This document shows positions 45,197 to 54,200 of a stretch of DNA of 64,000 bases, one piece after another. The translations under genes and the position numbers were made by a program. The notes beneath the pieces were generated by a model. It saw only the letters and a list, made by a program, of their open reading frames with translations. It searched no databases and was not told the DNA's origin. Position 1 is the first letter of the stretch. The number at the start of each line of letters is the position of its first letter. This DNA is from CAXBCP01 sp038120765 (GTDB lineage Bacteria; Pseudomonadota; Alphaproteobacteria; MPNO01; UBA830). The DNA is taken from assembly GCA_038120765.1 (NCBI GenBank), contig JAYOMI010000002.1, positions 34,516-98,515 on the forward strand, given 5' to 3'.

Positions 45197-46075
45197 TCAG
45201 CGGCCGCCGCGTCTTTCCCGGACGGCCGTGTAATAGGCGCTCGCCGCAATAATCGCCGCTCCCGGCCACACCCAGACGGACGGCACCTGCGCCAGGACCA
45301 AGAAGGCGAGGCCGGCGGCAAAGGGCATCTGCAGGTAATGGGCCGGCAACACAACGCTGGTATCCGCCGCGCGAAAAGCCCGCGCCATCGAATACTGCGA
45401 CAGCATGGTCAGCAGGCCGAGGAGCACGATCAGCGGCAGGTGATTCCAGCCCGGCATTGTCCAGTGAACCGCGGCGGGTATCGCGGAGATCGGGATGATC
45501 AGGGCATACATCCAGAACGCGACCGCGTCGGGATGATCCGTCGCCGTAAGCGCCTTGGTGCTCGCATTGGCGATGCCATAGCCGAACGCCGCGAACAGCC
45601 CCGCGAAGCTCGCAAACGTGATCTCGGCAAATCCGGGACGAATGATCAGCAGCGCTCCTGCGATACCGGCGAGCAGGGCCATCCAGCGATGGAAGCCGAC
45701 TTTCTCTTTCAGGAAAATGGCGGCGAACAAGACTGTGAAGAGCGGCGACGCCAGCAGCAAGGACGTCACGTCGGCTATCTGCACATGGACCACGCCGTAG
45801 ACGGTGCACATCATCGCCCCGTAGGTCACGGCGGAGCGGACGCCATAGAGCTTCCAGCGCGTCACCCGGATCGCGCGGGGCCGGGTCGCCAGTATCCAGG
45901 GGCCGAGAAACAGGCAGGCAACGCAAGACCGCAGGAATGTCAGCTCGTAGATGCTGATGTCGTAGGACAACACGCGCAGGACGATGTAGCTCACCGCGTA
46001 GCACGACGCCGTGAGCGTCATCCAGAGCAACCCGGTTACCGCGGCGGATGCGCGCGGTCGCGCCTGTTCGGTCAT
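45197..46075 (-). CDS. DMT/EamA family transporter (minus array, second)
   Basis: This 292-residue ten-helix protein has VQIADVTSLLLASPLF, AGIAGALLIIRPGFAE, FRAADTSVVLPAHYLQMPFA and VWVWPGAAIIA. The start overlaps the preceding DMT gene by four bases. Gln-Met replaces Arg-Leu in the second-repeat block, grouping it with its upstream neighbour and apart from the plus-strand array. Confidence 0.87.
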   Translation of the reverse strand: MTEQARPRASAAVTGLLWMTLTASCYAVSYIVLRVLSYDISIYELTFLRSCVACLFLGPWILATRPRAIRVTRWKLYGVRSAVTYGAMMCTVYGVVHVQIADVTSLLLASPLFTVLFAAIFLKEKVGFHRWMALLAGIAGALLIIRPGFAEITFASFAGLFAAFGYGIANASTKALTATDHPDAVAFWMYALIIPISAIPAAVHWTMPGWNHLPLIVLLGLLTMLSQYSMARAFRAADTSVVLPAHYLQMPFAAGLAFLVLAQVPSVWVWPGAAIIAASAYYTAVRERRGGR

Positions 46076-46983
46076 GATTCCAGGTCCCGTTTCCGCGCCG
46101 CGGCCTTGCGGCTGCGGCTTTCGCTCCAGACAGAATAGTAGCTACCGCCGATAATCAGCGCCCCGCCGGGAATCAGCCAGATATCCGGCATCTGTCCGAA
46201 CAGGAAAAATCCGAACAACGCGGCGATCGGCAGCTGCAGGTAGAAGGTCGGCATCACCACCGCCGCTTCGGCAAGCGCCAGAGATCGCGTCATGAATATC
46301 TGCGAATAAAGACTCAAGACCGCAAAGACGACGATCAGCAGCCAAAGCGACGGCGTCGGCATGGTCCAGTGATACACACCCGGCCCGACCGCCAGCGGCA
46401 GGTTCAGCGCGAACATGTAAAAGACCACGGCGTTCGCATTTTCCGTCTTCGCCAGCACGCGGGTCACCGCCATCGCACAGCCGTAGACGACGGTCGCATA
46501 CAGCATGGCAAGCGTCGCGGGCCCGACCTCGGTGAAGCCCGGGCGGATGATCACGAAGGCCCCGGCGAGGCCCAGAAACAACGCCGTCAGTCGCGCCCCG
46601 TTGAGCTGCTCGCGCATCCAGAAAGCCAGAACCAGGGCCGCGAACACGGGCATCAGGAAGGACAGCGCCGTTGCGTCCGCAAGCGCCATCTCGGCCAGTG
46701 CGTAAAACCAGCAGAGGTTGCCGGTATAAACCGCGAATGCCCGCGCGCCATACAGCTTCCAGCGCGACGTCCGCAGGACGCGAATGCCGGACCGGAAAAC
46801 CCAGGGCAGCATCACCGCCGTCCCGATACCGGTGCGGAAGAGCACAAGCTGATAGACCGAAAACGATTCGGTCAGTTCCCGGATCGCGGCATAGGTCAGC
46901 GCATAGGAAAGCGCCGACATCACCATCAGGATCACGGCGCGGCTGGCGTCCGGCAGCGCGGTATAGGCCTTTGCGATTTTCAC
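46072..46983 (-). CDS. DMT/EamA family transporter (minus array, first)
   Basis: This 303-residue transporter has EMALADATALSFLMPVF, LGLAGAFVIIRPGFTE, LALAEAAVVMPTFYLQLPIA and PDIWLIPGGALII. It overlaps both the upstream UDG gene (four bases) and the downstream DMT gene (four bases), so three genes form one tightly coupled transcript. The substrate is unknown. Confidence 0.87.
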   Translation of the reverse strand: MKIAKAYTALPDASRAVILMVMSALSYALTYAAIRELTESFSVYQLVLFRTGIGTAVMLPWVFRSGIRVLRTSRWKLYGARAFAVYTGNLCWFYALAEMALADATALSFLMPVFAALVLAFWMREQLNGARLTALFLGLAGAFVIIRPGFTEVGPATLAMLYATVVYGCAMAVTRVLAKTENANAVVFYMFALNLPLAVGPGVYHWTMPTPSLWLLIVVFAVLSLYSQIFMTRSLALAEAAVVMPTFYLQLPIAALFGFFLFGQMPDIWLIPGGALIIGGSYYSVWSESRSRKAAARKRDLES

Positions 46984-47567
46984 GCGATCAGCGCTTTCAC
47001 CCGGCGGCGCAGTTCAGGCAGGATTTCATCGTCGAACCACGCGTTCTTTTTCTGCCATGCAGTCGTCCACCAGCTCGGATGCGGTGTCGGCAGAAAATCG
47101 GGGCCATAGTCGCGCCACGACCGCACCGTTTCGGTCATCGTTTTTCGGCGGCGCTTGCCGAGATAGAACGCCTGGGCGTAGCTGCCGACCAGCAGGGTCA
47201 GTTCCACGTTCTCGAGCGCGTCGAGCGTGCGCGCATGCCAGAGCGGGGCACATTCCTTGCGTGGCGGATAATCGCCGCCGTTTGCCATCGTGCCGGGATA
47301 ACAGAACCCCATGGGAATGATGGCGAACCTGGTTTCATCGTAGAATGTCCGGTCGTCGACCTGCAGCCAGTCCCGCAGGCGCCTGCCGCTGGGGTCGTCC
47401 CACGGGATGCCGCTGCGATGGACCCGGATTCCCGGCGCCTGACCGACGATGCACACGCGCGCCGATACCGACCCCCGGACCACGGGGCGCGGCCCCATAG
47501 GCAGATAATCCGCGCAACGGGTACAGGCGCGGATTTCGCGAAAAAGCGTTTCGATTGTATCTGACAT
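46980..47567 (-). CDS. Uracil-DNA glycosylase family protein
   Basis: This 195-residue protein is of the UDG superfamily branch with GQAPG as motif A (VCIVGQAPGIRVH), followed by GIPWDDPSGRRLRDWL. The C-terminal motif is PTPHPSWW. N-terminal cysteines CTRC could contribute to a metal or Fe-S site, but a full four-Cys set is not obvious. The role is presumably base-excision repair. I use ATG 47567 (MSDTIETLFREIRAC); ATG 47600 is possible. It heads an operon with two DMT transporters. Confidence 0.8.
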   Translation of the reverse strand: MSDTIETLFREIRACTRCADYLPMGPRPVVRGSVSARVCIVGQAPGIRVHRSGIPWDDPSGRRLRDWLQVDDRTFYDETRFAIIPMGFCYPGTMANGGDYPPRKECAPLWHARTLDALENVELTLLVGSYAQAFYLGKRRRKTMTETVRSWRDYGPDFLPTPHPSWWTTAWQKKNAWFDDEILPELRRRVKALIA

Positions 47568-47642
47568 CTCAGGCCGGACGGCTGGCACTTTCAGGACCAT
47601 AAACGTGTAGTATACGCCCCATTTACAGAGCGAGGCTATCGC

Positions 47643-48143
47643 GTGCGCCCAATCGTTTCATCCGGCAGGATCAACGTCCTGTTCGTCTGCACCGGAAATA
47701 TCTGCCGGTCCCCCACTGCCGAAGGGGTATTTCTGCATCTCGTCCGGTCGCGAAACCTGGAGGACCGGATCGGCGTGGATTCCGCCGGCACGGGCGCCTG
47801 GCGTGTCGGGCAGGCGCCGGACCCCCGTTCGCAGGATACCGCGCTGTCCCGCGGGATCGACATCAGCGCTCAGCGGGCGCGCAAGGTCCGGACGGAGGAT
47901 TTCCGCGATTTCGATCTTATCCTCGCGATGGATTCCAGCCACCTGCACAGCCTGCGCGCCGATTGTCCCGCCACCCATGCCGACCGTGTGCGCCTGTTCA
48001 TGAAATATGCGCCGGAGACCGGCATCACGGACGTGCCGGACCCCTATTACGGTGCGGGGGACGGTTTCGCGCGGGTCTTCGACATGATAGAGGCCGCTTC
48101 GGAAGGCCTGATGCGGGATATCGAGACGAATTACCTGAAATAG
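47643..48143 (+). CDS. Low-molecular-weight protein-tyrosine phosphatase family protein
   Basis: The 166-residue enzyme has the P-loop VCTGNICRSPTAEG (Cys-x5-Arg) close to the N-terminus and the general-acid Asp in DVPDPYYGAGDGF. DSAGTGAW is also typical. The start is GTG 47643 after GAGG. Protein-tyrosine phosphatase activity is inferred; related enzymes include arsenate reductases, but no arsenic operon is adjacent. A hairpin overlaps its stop codon. Confidence 0.9.
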   Translation: MRPIVSSGRINVLFVCTGNICRSPTAEGVFLHLVRSRNLEDRIGVDSAGTGAWRVGQAPDPRSQDTALSRGIDISAQRARKVRTEDFRDFDLILAMDSSHLHSLRADCPATHADRVRLFMKYAPETGITDVPDPYYGAGDGFARVFDMIEAASEGLMRDIETNYLK

Positions 48144-48170
48144 CGCGCACGCTATTATCTCCTATTTTTT
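48139..48170 (+). terminator. Possible terminator of the phosphatase gene
   Basis: AATAGCG (48139-48145) and CGCTATT (48150-48156) form a seven-pair stem with loop CGCA, overlapping the stop codon. A T run begins eight bases later, which is late for an intrinsic terminator. Confidence 0.35.
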
Positions 48171-48216
48171 GGGAAAATTTCGAGAAATCCGATAATATTT
48201 CGCCCGGTTTGCCGGT

Positions 48217-48240
48217 AATTGGAAAAATCTTTTTCCAATT
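48217..48240. promoter_or_regulatory. Perfect 24-base palindrome upstream of cysE
   Basis: AATTGGAAAAA and TTTTTCCAATT are perfect inverted copies around TC, 80 bases before the cysE ATG in an AT-rich intergenic region. It could be a regulator operator for the cysE-cysK pair or the stem of a bidirectional terminator. Confidence 0.6.
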
Positions 48241-48319
48241 CGGACATTGACGCTTTTCCCGGCAAGGGCCATGTCCCCGTAAGACGGATTGGGACAAATC
48301 AATCGGGGCGGGCAGTTTC

Positions 48320-49033
48320 ATGGCGGTATTTACGCGGATCGGTGAAGACATCCGCAACATCATGGAGAAAGACCCGGCGGCGCGGTCGCGCGCCGAGGTG
48401 ATATTCTGCTATCCGGGCTTCCACGCGCTGCTGTTTCACTGTGCCGCGCGGGCGGCATGGGACGCGGGCCTGAAATTTCCCGGCAGGCTTATCTCACATC
48501 TGGGGCGGCTGCTGACGGGAATCGAAATTCATCCCGCGGCGAAAATCGGCCGGCGGGTGTTCATCGATCACGGCATGGGGCTGGTGATCGGCGAGACCGC
48601 GGAGGTCGGCGACGATGTGACGCTTTATCATGGCGTCACGCTGGGCGGCGTCTCTCTCAAACAGGAAAAACGGCATCCGACGATCGGCGACGGCGTGGTG
48701 ATCGGCGCCGGCGCCCAGATACTCGGCCCGGTCACGGTGGGCGAAAAGGCGCTGATCGGCGCCAATGCGGTGGTGCTGTCAGATGTCCCGGCGGGCGTGA
48801 CGATGGTCGGCATTCCGGCGCGCCAGGTGATTGCCCGCGACCGGACCGGCGCACCGGATGAATTCGTCGCCTATGGCATTCCCGCGGGCGACCTGCCCGA
48901 CCCCGTGGCAAAGGTGCTGGACGGCATGATGCGGGAAATACAGGCCCTGCGGAGCCGCGTCGATGCGCTGAGCGGACCGGCCCCGGAGAACACGTCCGCG
49001 ACCGATGATCCGACCATCGGCGATTCCCGCTGA
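48320..49033 (+). CDS. cysE: Serine O-acetyltransferase
   Basis: CysE acetylates serine to O-acetylserine, the substrate of cysteine synthase encoded next. The 237-residue protein has the helical N-terminus and a left-handed beta helix with GIEIHPAAKIGRRVFIDHG, IGETAEVGDDVTLYHGVTLG, HPTIGDGVVIGAGAQILG and IPARQV. The cysK gene starts 30 bases later. A C-terminal tail of about 60 residues is poorly conserved. Confidence 0.95.
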   Translation: MAVFTRIGEDIRNIMEKDPAARSRAEVIFCYPGFHALLFHCAARAAWDAGLKFPGRLISHLGRLLTGIEIHPAAKIGRRVFIDHGMGLVIGETAEVGDDVTLYHGVTLGGVSLKQEKRHPTIGDGVVIGAGAQILGPVTVGEKALIGANAVVLSDVPAGVTMVGIPARQVIARDRTGAPDEFVAYGIPAGDLPDPVAKVLDGMMREIQALRSRVDALSGPAPENTSATDDPTIGDSR

Positions 49034-49063
49034 TCCGGATCAAACCCTGAAGGAGGAACAGCG

Positions 49064-50062
49064 ATGGATATTCGTGACGGCTTTTCAGACTCCGTCGGCA
49101 ACACGCCGCTGATCCGCCTGAAGAAGGCATCCGAACTGACGGGATGCGAGATTCTGGGCAAGGGCGAGTTCCTGAACCCTGGCGGGTCCGTAAAAGACCG
49201 CGCAGCGCTGTATATGATCCTGGATGCGGAACGCAGCGGTACATTGCAGCCCGGCGGGGTCATCGTGGAAGGCACGGCGGGCAATACCGGGATCGGGCTG
49301 AAGCTGGTCGCCAATGCGCGCGGCTACCGCACGGTGATCGTTATTCCCGAAACCCAGAGCCGGGAAAAGATGGACATGCTGCGCCTCTGCGGCGCGGAAC
49401 TGATGCCGGTGCCGGCGAGACCCTATAAAGACCTCGACAACTATGTCCGCCGGTCCGAGCGCGTGGCGGCCGAATATGCGGCGAAGGAACCGAACGGCGC
49501 GCTATGGGCCAACCAGTGGGACAACCCCGCCAACTGGCAGGGACATTACCAGTCGACCGGACCGGAAATCTGGTCACAGACCGACGGCAAGGTGGACGGG
49601 TTCATCTGCGCCATGGGCACGGGCGGCACCCTTGCCTGAATATCGACCTACCTGAAGGAGCAGAACGCGGATATCAAGATCGGCCTGGCGGATCCGATGG
49701 GGGCCGCGATGTACAGTTATTTCAAAACCGGCGAGCTGGCGAGCGAGGGCAGTTCCATCACCGAAGGCATCAGCCAGGGGTGCGTTACCGGCAACGTCGC
49801 CCAGGCGAAGGTCGACCTACCCTTCCGGATACCGGACGAGGAAGCCCTGCCGATTGTCTTCGACCTGCTGAAACACGAGGGCCTGTGCCTCGGCGGTTCG
49901 TCCGGCATCAACGTCGCCGGCGCCATCCGGCTGGCCCGGGAACTCGGCCCCGGGCGCACCATCGTCACCATCCTGTGCGACGGCGGGCAGCGCTATCAGT
50001 CGAAGCTGTTCAATCCGGTCTTTCTGAAAGAAAAAAACCTGCCGGCGCCCGACTGGCTCTAA
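49064..50062 (+). pseudogene. cysK: Cysteine synthase A with in-frame TGA at codon 192
   Basis: CysK makes cysteine from O-acetylserine and sulfide using PLP. The frame from 49064 (AGGAGG upstream) shows VGNTPLIRL, the PLP-Lys motif NPGGSVKDRAA, GTAGNTGIGL, and the phosphate-binding GTGGTLA. TGA at 49637-49639 then replaces the conserved Gly codon. The same frame continues ISTYLKEQNADIKIG to SGINVAGAIRLAREL, ending at 50062 (332 codons). A single G-to-T change in GGA explains it. Sec is unlikely because the family has Gly here. It is either a point error or a recent nonsense mutation. Confidence 0.9.
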
Positions 50063-50077
50063 TTGTCATCAGCCGGA

Positions 50078-51457
50078 TCAGCCGTAGCGTTTTTCCAGCA
50101 TCGCGAACACGGCACGCAACGCCTGCGCCTCGCCACCGGCGGGTCGTCCGGGCTTGGCGGACAGGTTCCAGGCCATCATGTCGAAATGCGCCCAGGGCGT
50201 GGTGTCGCGCACGAATTCCTGAAGATAGAGCGCTGCCGTGATCGCACCGCCGAACCCGCCTTCCGACACGTTGTTGATGTCGGCGACCTTGCTTTCCAGC
50301 AGCTGCCGGTAGGGCCGCCATAGCGGCAGGCGCCACATCGGATCTTCGACCGCCGCGCCGGCTTTCTCAAGATCGGCGGCCAGGCTGTCATTATTGCAGA
50401 ACAGCGCCGGCAGATCGGTGCCGAGCGCGACGCGCGCCGCCCCGGTCAGGGTCGCGAAGTCGAGAATCATATCCGGGTCTTCGCTGTCGGCCTCGACGAG
50501 CGCGTCGCACAGCACGAGGCGCCCCTCGGCGTCCGTATTGCCGATCTCGACGGTGATGCCCTTGCGTGTCGTGATCACGTCAAGCGGACGGAACGCATTC
50601 CCGGAGACATTGTTCTCGACCGCCGGCACCAGAACCCGCAGGCGCACCCGCAGTTTGAGCGCCATGATCAGGTTGGCGAGCCCCAGCGCATGCGCCCCGC
50701 CGCCCATGTCCTTTTTCATCCGCAGCATGCCGGCGGCCGGTTTGAGGTCGAGCCCGCCGGTATCGAAGCACACCCCTTTGCCGACCAGCGTCACCTTTGG
50801 ATCGGATTTACGGCCCCAGGTCAGGTCGATCAGACGGGGGGCATCGTCGCTGGCGCGCCCAACCGCGTGAATCGTCGGATAGTTCTGTTTCAGCAGGGCA
50901 TCGCCCGCGATCACCTTCACGTTGGCTTTATGGCGGCGACCCATTGCGCGGGCGGCCGCGGCGAGCTCCGACGGTCCCATGTCTTCGGCCGGCGTGTTGA
51001 TCAGGTCCCGCACCAGCGAAATGGAGTCCGCCATCGCATTCGCCCGGGCCTTGTCGGCGCGCGCGGGCCAGACGAGGGTCGGCAATTTGCCGCCCTTCGA
51101 CGATTTGTAACGCTCGAACCGGTAGCCCCCGAGCGCCCAGCCGGTGGCGGCGGCCGTGGCGCCCGCCGCGCTCATCCGGGCATCGATCCGGTAGGACCCC
51201 TCCGGCAGGGCGGTCGGCAGGGACGCGTAATCCCAGAATCCGTCGTGATCCTTCACACCGAACAGGACGCGCGACAGCTTGCCGTCCTTGCCCGCCAACA
51301 GGCTGATCTCACCCGGTTTGGCCGAGAAACCGGACGACTTTACCCAGCCCTGGATATCGGCGGGCTCTTTCTTCAGCCAGGAATCGAATACGGCGTGCTC
51401 TATCGGTGTGACGGGCACCGTGGTGCCAAGTGCCTTTTCGCGAAACATCGTATGCAA
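50078..51457 (-). CDS. Leucyl aminopeptidase family (M17) protein
   Basis: This 459-residue cytosolic dizinc aminopeptidase has the C-terminal M17 domain with LVGKGVCFDTGGLDLKP, the metal-binding segment KKDMGGGAHALGLA, and IGNTDAEGRLVLCDAL. The N-terminal domain is less conserved (APLD-like start). It is convergent with cysK. The frame is complete with a normal length. The substrate range is unknown. Confidence 0.9.
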   Translation of the reverse strand: MHTMFREKALGTTVPVTPIEHAVFDSWLKKEPADIQGWVKSSGFSAKPGEISLLAGKDGKLSRVLFGVKDHDGFWDYASLPTALPEGSYRIDARMSAAGATAAATGWALGGYRFERYKSSKGGKLPTLVWPARADKARANAMADSISLVRDLINTPAEDMGPSELAAAARAMGRRHKANVKVIAGDALLKQNYPTIHAVGRASDDAPRLIDLTWGRKSDPKVTLVGKGVCFDTGGLDLKPAAGMLRMKKDMGGGAHALGLANLIMALKLRVRLRVLVPAVENNVSGNAFRPLDVITTRKGITVEIGNTDAEGRLVLCDALVEADSEDPDMILDFATLTGAARVALGTDLPALFCNNDSLAADLEKAGAAVEDPMWRLPLWRPYRQLLESKVADINNVSEGGFGGAITAALYLQEFVRDTTPWAHFDMMAWNLSAKPGRPAGGEAQALRAVFAMLEKRYG

Positions 51458-51641
51458 TCCCCTCGGTCTCTCTTGTGGGTCTCTCTTGTGAGTCTGTCAC
51501 GCAAGCCCGCCTGATGGGCCCGGCGTGTTGACTTTGACGGCGTATCTCAACAGTCTTTGTAGCCGCGCAAATACCGGGGTCAAGAACACCGGATAAAAAC
51601 AACCCGTCGCCGGGCACACAAAAACGTATCGGGAGAGAAAC

Positions 51642-52520
51642 ATGGCCGCGATGAAGCCGCACGAACGCACCCCTTATTCGGCCATCGAGGACCGCCCGCC
51701 GCTGACACTGCCCGATGGCGGTCGCATGATCCTGTGGCCGCTGATGTCGCTGGAAGTGTGGGATATCGACCGCGCCATGGCGCGCACCGTGCTGCCGCCG
51801 CCGCAGCACCAGCCGATGCTGCCGGACGTGCCGAACTGGTCATGGCACGAATACGGCATGCGGGTCGGGTTCTGGCGCCTGCGCAAGCTGTTCGATGAGA
51901 TGGGGATCAGGGGGACGGTCACCATGAACGGCCGCGCCTGCACGGAATATCCGCGCGTCGTCGAAGCCTGTCTGGAATCGGGCTGGGAATTCAACGCCCA
52001 TGCATTCGAGCAGATACCGATGCACAAGGTAGATGACCAGCGCGAGAACATCCGCAAGACCATCGAGGCGATCGAAGCCGTTTGCGGCTACAAACCGCGC
52101 GGCTGGTTCGGCCCGGGCCTGACAGAGACGTTCGAGACCCTGGATTACCTGGCGGAAGCAGGGTTCGAGTATATCGGCGACTGGGCGTTCGACGACCAAC
52201 CGGTTCCGCTCAAGACCGAGCACGGCGAGATCGTCTCGCTGCCCTATAATTTCGAGATTCACGACATCGTCGTCTCGCTGATCCAGAATCAGGATTCGCC
52301 GGTCTTCAAGACCCGCGCGATGGATTATTTCGACACGATCTACGAAGAAAGCGCCGAATCCGTGCGCGTGATGTCCTTCGCGGTGCATCCGTACATCTCA
52401 GGCTCGCCGCACCGCATCCGCTATTTACGCGAACTGATGGAATACATGCTGTCGAAACCCGGCGTCGTCGTCATGACGGGGGACCGGATTCTCGACTGGT
52501 ATAAATCCCGGACGGGCTGA
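51642..52520 (+). CDS. Polysaccharide deacetylase (NodB/PuuE-like) family protein
   Basis: The 292-residue protein has no signal peptide, so it is cytosolic. It resembles the PuuE/HpPgdA group. Visible blocks are RVGFWRLRKLFDEMGIRGTV, GWEFNAHAFEQI (metal His region), RGWFGPGLTETF, EYIGDWAFDDQP and a late SFAVHPYISGSPHR. The group includes cofactor-independent allantoinases and cyclic-imide hydrolases as well as deacetylases, so the substrate is open. It is convergent with the binding-protein gene. Confidence 0.83.
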   Translation: MAAMKPHERTPYSAIEDRPPLTLPDGGRMILWPLMSLEVWDIDRAMARTVLPPPQHQPMLPDVPNWSWHEYGMRVGFWRLRKLFDEMGIRGTVTMNGRACTEYPRVVEACLESGWEFNAHAFEQIPMHKVDDQRENIRKTIEAIEAVCGYKPRGWFGPGLTETFETLDYLAEAGFEYIGDWAFDDQPVPLKTEHGEIVSLPYNFEIHDIVVSLIQNQDSPVFKTRAMDYFDTIYEESAESVRVMSFAVHPYISGSPHRIRYLRELMEYMLSKPGVVVMTGDRILDWYKSRTG

Positions 52521-52539
52521 AAGCCCGCCCGGGGAAAGT

Positions 52540-53457
52540 CTATTTCCAGAGGGAACTGAACTGCGTCGCGACCACGTCCTCATAGGACGGATCGCCGGTC
52601 ATCAGGCCCATATCGCGGGAAAACGCGTTCATGCCGGCGACGAATTCCGGCGTGATCGTGGCATCGTAATAGGCGAGATCCCGTTCGACGACCTGTGCGA
52701 TCAGCGCTGTTTCCGCCTCGGGGAAGCTTTTGCGTCCGACTTCGGTCGCGAGGCTGATATCGGCCTTCAACGCTTTCTGGACGTTGACGATAGCGCGCAC
52801 CGCGGCGGCGACCGCATCGGGGTTTTCGTCGATCATCTTCTGGGTCGTGGCAAGCGTCGGCTGCGTGTAGTTGAACGAGGCCGCCGGTCCGACGCCGCGG
52901 CGGGGGTCCAGCACGACGGTGCCGACACCGCGGGTGACGGCAACTTCGGCGCCCATGCCATTGGCCCAGAACGCATCGATCTTGCCTTCTTCCAGCGCCT
53001 TCGCCGCAGTCACGCCGAACGACACGCCGGGCGCGATCGTGCCGGGAACCGGCGCGATATTGACGTCCTTTTCCGGATCGAGCCCGGCTTCCATCAGCAG
53101 GCGTTTCAGGCCGAGTTCGACCCAAGGGGCCGCGCCGATGTTCAGGCCCTTCAGGGCATCGGTATCGCCGAGCGCAATATTCAGGTCGGTCCTGGCAATC
53201 AGCAGCCAGTACATGCCCTGCGAGAGCGCGCAGACGAGCTTCGCGCCTTCCCATTCGGGAAACGCCGCCAGCGTCGAATGCGAAGACCCGCCGACGAAAT
53301 CGAATTTGCCGTCGCGCAACGCCTTGTTGGCATCGTCGACCGGAAAAAGGAGCTCATAGCTCATATCCAGGCCTTCTTTTTCGAAGAAGCCAAGCTCGAC
53401 CGCCGCAGGCACGGGGAAGTAGGAGTTGGAGATAAGATCGGGAACGGCGATTTTCAT
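52540..53457 (-). CDS. NMT1/THI5-like (SsuA-type) substrate-binding protein without signal peptide
   Basis: The 305-residue protein has the periplasmic binding protein fold of the SsuA/NMT1 group: AAVELGFFEKEGLDMSYE, FDFVGGSSHSTLAAF, LKGLNIGAAP, GKIDAFWANGMGAEVAV and late FSSLWK. The start at 53457 has a good AAGGA and the sequence begins directly with the first strand (MKIAVPDLIS), so no export signal is present. No permease or ATPase is nearby. It may act as a cytosolic ligand-binding or NMT1-like enzyme. It is 38 bases after a GST gene. Confidence 0.82.
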   Translation of the reverse strand: MKIAVPDLISNSYFPVPAAVELGFFEKEGLDMSYELLFPVDDANKALRDGKFDFVGGSSHSTLAAFPEWEGAKLVCALSQGMYWLLIARTDLNIALGDTDALKGLNIGAAPWVELGLKRLLMEAGLDPEKDVNIAPVPGTIAPGVSFGVTAAKALEEGKIDAFWANGMGAEVAVTRGVGTVVLDPRRGVGPAASFNYTQPTLATTQKMIDENPDAVAAAVRAIVNVQKALKADISLATEVGRKSFPEAETALIAQVVERDLAYYDATITPEFVAGMNAFSRDMGLMTGDPSYEDVVATQFSSLWK

Positions 53458-53495
53458 ATGTCTGTATCCTTGTGAATTAAGCTGTCAGCGGGGGG

Positions 53496-54128
53496 TCAGC
53501 TCTGGCTGAAATCGACCCCTTTTTGCACGCCCGGACGGGCGCCGACGGTTTCGTACCAACGGTCGATATTCGGGCAGCCCCCGGTGAACTGCGGCGTCAC
53601 CGCCTTGGCCCGGTAAACGACCGGATAAAAGGCAAAATCCGCGATGGACACCTCGTCGCCCCCCACATATTCGCGATCGGCCATCAGGCCGTCCCAGTAC
53701 TTCATATAGCGGTTAAACCGCGCGCCGAAATCGTCCATCGTCGGCTTGTGCGCGTTCTCCATGCGGCCGATGGTGAACACCGCCATCAGCACGCCGGTCA
53801 TGTCCGTCGCAATTCCCATCAGGTCGCGCCGGAAATACATGTCGCTCGCCATCTTCGCGGGCAGAAACTTGCCGGATTTTTCCGCCAGGTATTCGAGGAT
53901 CGCAATCGACTGGGTCAGCGTGAACGGCGTGCCGTCCGCGCTTGCCGGACCGTCGGGATCGACAATGGTGGGGATCAGACCCATCGGGTTCAGCTTCAGA
54001 TATTCAGGCGTCTGGTTGGCCTGCGCGGCCAGATCGACGTTGTGCAGCCTGTAGTCGAGGCCGGTTTCGTCGAGCATTATTTTGGCCCGCAGTCCATTGG
54101 ATGTCGGCGCGGCGTAGAGATCGATCAT
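53496..54128 (-). CDS. Glutathione S-transferase family protein
   Basis: This 210-residue cytosolic GST has an N-terminal thioredoxin-like domain starting MIDLYAAPTSNGLRAKIMLD, with LNPMGLIPTIVD and SIAILEYLAE. The all-helical C-terminal domain follows. It resembles the Ure2p/YfcG-like subgroup. It lies upstream of the signal-less binding protein on the same strand. The substrate is unknown. Confidence 0.87.
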   Translation of the reverse strand: MIDLYAAPTSNGLRAKIMLDETGLDYRLHNVDLAAQANQTPEYLKLNPMGLIPTIVDPDGPASADGTPFTLTQSIAILEYLAEKSGKFLPAKMASDMYFRRDLMGIATDMTGVLMAVFTIGRMENAHKPTMDDFGARFNRYMKYWDGLMADREYVGGDEVSIADFAFYPVVYRAKAVTPQFTGGCPNIDRWYETVGARPGVQKGVDFSQS

Positions 54129-54200
54129 CTGGTCATCCCACTCGGATTATGGTTGTCCGGACGTGATTAGCATGAATCCCCGCGCCCTGCGAATAGCCCG

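Noticed and set aside
49637..49680. Possible SECIS after the cysK TGA
   Set aside because: Only weak stems with bulges can be drawn, and the family residue is Gly, not Cys.
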